The notes under the pieces were generated by a model. That model worked only from the letters and a program-made list of their open reading frames with translations, was not told the DNA's origin and searched no databases. Both the position numbers and the translations under genes were made by a program. A stretch of 8,534 bases of DNA from Methanobacteriota archaeon (GTDB taxonomy: Archaea; Methanobacteriota; Methanobacteria; Methanobacteriales; Methanobacteriaceae), in the NCBI GenBank assembly GCA_023430285.1, contig JAEZAV010000031.1:1-8534 (forward strand), in the 5' to 3' direction. This document shows, in pieces, positions 5,547 through 8,534 of the stretch. The first letter of the stretch is position 1. Each line of letters opens with the position of its first letter.

Positions 5547-6459
5547 GGGTACTAAAACTCGAAGTCATTACCTGTTTAAAAGTTGTACAGCAGGTTCCAT
5601 ATATCCTGGAATAGAAATATCCACCCGTTACGTACTTGATACCCTTGAACTTAATTATGTAAACGATCCAAGACAGTCTTCATGCACAGGATCCGGAGTA
5701 AACCTTGGTGTGGTGCCCATGGAAACTAACATGGCACTCAATGCCAGAAACCTATCTTTGGCAGGAGAAACTGATTCTGATGTTGTTTGTATTTGTCCCC
5801 TGTCCTACACAAATCTTAAGCACTGTCAAAAACTCATTTCCAAAGATAACAAACTAGAAAATAATAATAAAAAGATCATGGCTGAAATTGGCCTAAAATA
5901 CGATATAAAATCTGATGTGTATCATATATCCGACCTATTTCTGAAATATACGGGTGATATCGCAGAACTAACCTGGGAATTCCCTTCAAATATCAGAGTG
6001 GCCACACACCATGGTTGTCACTACTCTAAATTCTTTTTTAAAGACGTTAGTTCGGGCACATTTGAACATCCAACAGTTTTAGATGAAATATTGAAGATTG
6101 TAGGGTTTGAAGTGGTGGAGTACGATGAACAATTCCTTTGTTGTGGTGGAGGTTTACATCGTTACATGGCAGATAAGGAGTACTCAAAAAAAACCTTCAG
6201 AAAAAAATTTCAGAGTATTTCCGAGGTTAGGCCAGATATCATAGTTACCCAATGTCCAGGATGCACCTTTAATATGGATTACTTACAGGAAAATGTCCTT
6301 GAAGAATTGGAAATTGAAAGCAGCATACCTGTACTAAACATAGCCGAACTTCTGGCATTGTTAATGGGTGCAAAGCCAGAAGCCATAGGTTTGGACATGC
6401 ATGCAGTGGATCTTGAACCATTTATCAAAAAACTAGAATTCGGGAGGAATGGCAAGTGA
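5539..6459 (+). CDS. hdrB: Heterodisulfide reductase-like subunit B (HdrB) with a degenerate N-terminal CCG motif
   Basis: The 306-residue protein has the two-CCG-domain layout of HdrB, which in methanogens holds two non-cubane [4Fe-4S] clusters that cleave CoM-S-S-CoB. The C-terminal motif is complete: Cys160, Cys201-Cys202, Cys239 and Cys242 (CPGC). In the N-terminal motif the spacing is kept (31 and 36 residues), but the five ligand positions read Cys16, Ser48, Cys49, Cys86, Ser89: the CC pair has become SC and the CxxC has become CPLS. Nearby Cys84 and Cys96 might substitute. YPGIEISTR and ALNARNLSLA are conserved family features. One cluster is thus likely altered or absent, so normal heterodisulfide reduction is doubtful and another substrate is possible. 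AAGGAG lies 7 bases before the ATG. The stop overlaps the hdrA start by 4 bases. Confidence 0.88.
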   Translation: MDEGTKTRSHYLFKSCTAGSIYPGIEISTRYVLDTLELNYVNDPRQSSCTGSGVNLGVVPMETNMALNARNLSLAGETDSDVVCICPLSYTNLKHCQKLISKDNKLENNNKKIMAEIGLKYDIKSDVYHISDLFLKYTGDIAELTWEFPSNIRVATHHGCHYSKFFFKDVSSGTFEHPTVLDEILKIVGFEVVEYDEQFLCCGGGLHRYMADKEYSKKTFRKKFQSISEVRPDIIVTQCPGCTFNMDYLQENVLEELEIESSIPVLNIAELLALLMGAKPEAIGLDMHAVDLEPFIKKLEFGRNGK

Positions 6460-8534
6460 AACCCGGAGTTTTCATATGTTGCTGTGGAGACAACATTTCA
6501 AGCAAGATAGATCTTGATAAACTAAAAAGAGCTGTCTGCGATGATGTACAGTTCATCGATGAAACTACTTATCTATGCTCCAACGAAGGAATGGAACACA
6601 TTTTGACCAAGACAAAATCAGAAAAACCTGAAGGAATTGTGATCGCTGCTTGCAGTCCAAGGATGCATGAAAAACGGTTCAGAAACTGTGCTGAAAGGGC
6701 TGGTATGAATCAGTATTTGGTGGATGTTGCAAACATCAGGGAACAGTGCGCATGGGTTAGTAAGGATTCTGATCCAACTGTAAAGGCCATTGATATAGTA
6801 AACTCATCCATCAACGCAGTTAAAAATTCAGTGGGCCTTGCGAAAATTCGAATACCAGTCACAAAATCTGCACTAGTGGTTGGTGGAGGTATTTCTGGAA
6901 TAACTGCGGCATTGTCCCTGGCAAAACATGGCATACATGTACATTTAGTCGAAAAATCCGCTAGCATAGGTGGTAATATGGTCAAAATAGGTAAAGTGTT
7001 TTCAGCAGACACCCTGAGTGAAGAATGTGCCATGTGTTCGTTGGGACCGTTGATAAGTGAAGTGGGAGACAATCCAAACATAGATGTGATTTCCATGGCA
7101 GAGGTTTCAGGAGTAAGCGGACACATTGGAAATTACTCAGTAACCGTCCAAACCGATCCAAAGATGATTGATGGTGACAGCTGCACATCTTGTGGGAGAT
7201 GTACTGAAATCTGCAGTATAAATGTTCCAGATGAATTTAATTTCAATTTAACACTTAGAAATGCTGCATACAAACCATTTGCAGGAGCTTTACCCTCATC
7301 ATTTTCCATAGATCCTGATGCATGCATAAAATGTGGAAACTGTGTTGAAGTTTGTCCAGTAGATGCCATAAATCTTGAATCCAAACCAAAGAACATAATA
7401 CTTGAGGTAGGTGCAATTGTACTGGCAACAGGATACACCGAACTAAATCCAGAGCAAATGGAAGAATTTGGATACAGACAGATCGAAGGAGTCATTACAC
7501 AGATGGAACTTGCAAGGCTGCTTGCTGTAAATGGCCCAACATCTGGGAAACTAATTTCACCTTTAACCGGGAAAAAACCCCGGAATATAATCATGATACA
7601 GTGTGTGGGGTCAAGGGACAGGAAGCCGGGATCTATCCCCCACTGTTCAACAATATGCTGCATGACAGCATTAAAACACGCAAATTACATTGCAAACCAT
7701 AACAAGGGAACTGACATTTACATCTGCTACACAGATATGCGAACTCCTGGAACTTGCGAAAATTACTACTTCGAAACACAAAAGAAGGGCGAAAAATCAT
7801 TAAGATTCATAAGGGGAAAGGTTGCTCAGGTTAAAAAATTAAATAATGATACATTAGTGGCTAGGGTGGAAGATACGTTGGGTGGTGGTGTAACAGATAT
7901 AGAGGCGGATATGATAGTTTTATCATCTGCACTCATGCCATCGGACACCATCACAGGTGTCCAAGAAGCCACTGGGGTAGGTTTGACTGATGAAAAATTT
8001 GTGAAGGAAAAAAATTCTAAGATGGACCCAACACAGACAACAGTACCAGGAATATTTGTTTCTGGAACAGCTAAAGGTGCAATGGACATAACTGAATCAA
8101 TTAACATGTCCAGATCTGCTGCTTCAAGAGTTTCTGAGATGTTAACACAGGAATTCATAGAGATCGAACCCAACTTCGCAGTGCTTGATCAAGACAGGTG
8201 TAATCAATGTTTAAGTTGTTTAGAACAATGTCCATCCAATGCAATTTACTTAGATAAAATCGTTGAGGTAGATCCAGTAGCGTGCACAGGATGTGGTTAC
8301 TGTATATCCCTATGTGAAACAAAAGCTCTTTCCCTTCCACTCTATTCAGATCAGATGATTCAAGCAAGGATAGATGGTGCCCTTAAAATGGGGAATAAGA
8401 GCATCCTAACATTTCTAGATGAAAAAATAGCATATGCTGCTGCAGATAACATGGGATCCAACAGATTGAACTACCCCACAGATGTCCGCATAATCAAAGT
8501 CCCATCAATTTTAAGGTTAGAAGTTAAACACCTA
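6456..8534 (+). CDS. hdrA: HdrA-MvhD fusion, flavin iron-sulfur subunit, cut by the right edge
   Basis: The frame is open for 693 codons to the window edge. It starts at GTG inside the GTGA overlap with hdrB, with GGGAGG 8 bases upstream. HdrA is the FAD protein that receives, and in bifurcating complexes splits, electrons. Seen in order: an N-terminal cluster domain (VFICCCG with Cys8-10, then Cys41, Cys66, Cys98); an FAD-binding GGGISG at 143-148; CAMC at 191-194; an inserted two-cluster ferredoxin (Cys243/246/249/253 and 290/293/296/300); QCVGSRD, CSTICC and YTDMRTPG motifs; and a C-terminal ferredoxin (Cys582/585/588/592 and 610/613/616/620). From about residue 635 the sequence matches MvhD/FlpD (AAADNMGSNRLNYP, VRIIKV), but the expected CxxC and MCSGR cysteines are Asp655, Ile658 and Ser684. 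The fusion layout resembles HdrA2 of Methanosarcina. The electron donor is unknown and could be encoded beyond the edge. Confidence 0.92.
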   Translation, partial: MKPGVFICCCGDNISSKIDLDKLKRAVCDDVQFIDETTYLCSNEGMEHILTKTKSEKPEGIVIAACSPRMHEKRFRNCAERAGMNQYLVDVANIREQCAWVSKDSDPTVKAIDIVNSSINAVKNSVGLAKIRIPVTKSALVVGGGISGITAALSLAKHGIHVHLVEKSASIGGNMVKIGKVFSADTLSEECAMCSLGPLISEVGDNPNIDVISMAEVSGVSGHIGNYSVTVQTDPKMIDGDSCTSCGRCTEICSINVPDEFNFNLTLRNAAYKPFAGALPSSFSIDPDACIKCGNCVEVCPVDAINLESKPKNIILEVGAIVLATGYTELNPEQMEEFGYRQIEGVITQMELARLLAVNGPTSGKLISPLTGKKPRNIIMIQCVGSRDRKPGSIPHCSTICCMTALKHANYIANHNKGTDIYICYTDMRTPGTCENYYFETQKKGEKSLRFIRGKVAQVKKLNNDTLVARVEDTLGGGVTDIEADMIVLSSALMPSDTITGVQEATGVGLTDEKFVKEKNSKMDPTQTTVPGIFVSGTAKGAMDITESINMSRSAASRVSEMLTQEFIEIEPNFAVLDQDRCNQCLSCLEQCPSNAIYLDKIVEVDPVACTGCGYCISLCETKALSLPLYSDQMIQARIDGALKMGNKSILTFLDEKIAYAAADNMGSNRLNYPTDVRIIKVPSILRLEVKHL

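Noticed and set aside
6710..8367. Several long minus-strand open frames opposite hdrA
   Set aside because: They are antisense to a continuous, fully recognisable HdrA coding frame, have no ribosome binding sites or family features, and their lengths follow from codon use of the sense strand.
1..8534. CRISPR array, tRNA, rRNA, insertion sequence or prophage genes
   Set aside because: No regularly spaced direct repeats, cloverleaf-like sequences, transposase or integrase features were seen on either strand.

Overview
The window looks like archaeal chromosome, most likely from a methanogen of the order Methanobacteriales (Methanobacterium-like). This is inferred from the AT-rich composition, AT-rich TATA-like boxes about 25 bases before inferred transcription starts, strong GGAGG-type ribosome binding sites, oligo-T terminators, a secreted PKD/Ig-like surface protein, and an operon of heterodisulfide reductase (Hdr) subunits. 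No RNA gene, insertion sequence or CRISPR array was seen.

Left part (1-1980, minus strand). A small protein with an N-terminal NSSSTSFI motif (134 aa, TTG start with an excellent ribosome binding site) is followed after 17 bases by a radical SAM/SPASM protein. After 135 bases with no visible terminator comes the first 20 codons of a gene that leaves the window at the left edge. The arrangement resembles a peptide- or protein-modification cassette: small substrate candidate, radical SAM enzyme, third gene. The function is unknown. Upstream, 1670-1980 is non-coding and holds a promoter, a 10-bp palindrome, and the terminator and hairpin region of the next gene.

Middle part (1981-4821). A membrane-anchored substrate-binding protein of the iron-chelate/cobalamin ABC importer class lies on the minus strand, with no permease or ATPase beside it. 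It is divergent from a secreted protein built of two PKD domains, two chitobiase-C-terminal-like repeats and one SbsA-type Ig-like domain. The shared 330-base region between them is very AT-rich and holds a promoter for each gene and a 19-bp inverted repeat. The surface protein appears to start at a non-canonical ATT codon.

Right part (4822-8534, plus strand). A tightly overlapping hdrC-hdrB-hdrA operon runs off the right edge. HdrC and HdrA keep all the expected cluster cysteines. HdrB has Ser at two of the five ligand positions of its N-terminal CCG motif, while the C-terminal motif is complete. HdrA is fused to a C-terminal MvhD-like domain in which the CxxC and MCSGR cysteines are replaced although the surrounding scaffold is conserved. 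The complex is therefore probably a divergent HdrABC paralogue with one conventional and one altered HdrB centre and no working MvhD [2Fe-2S] entry point, not the housekeeping CoM-S-S-CoB reductase. This is the most unusual system in the window, together with the radical SAM cassette.
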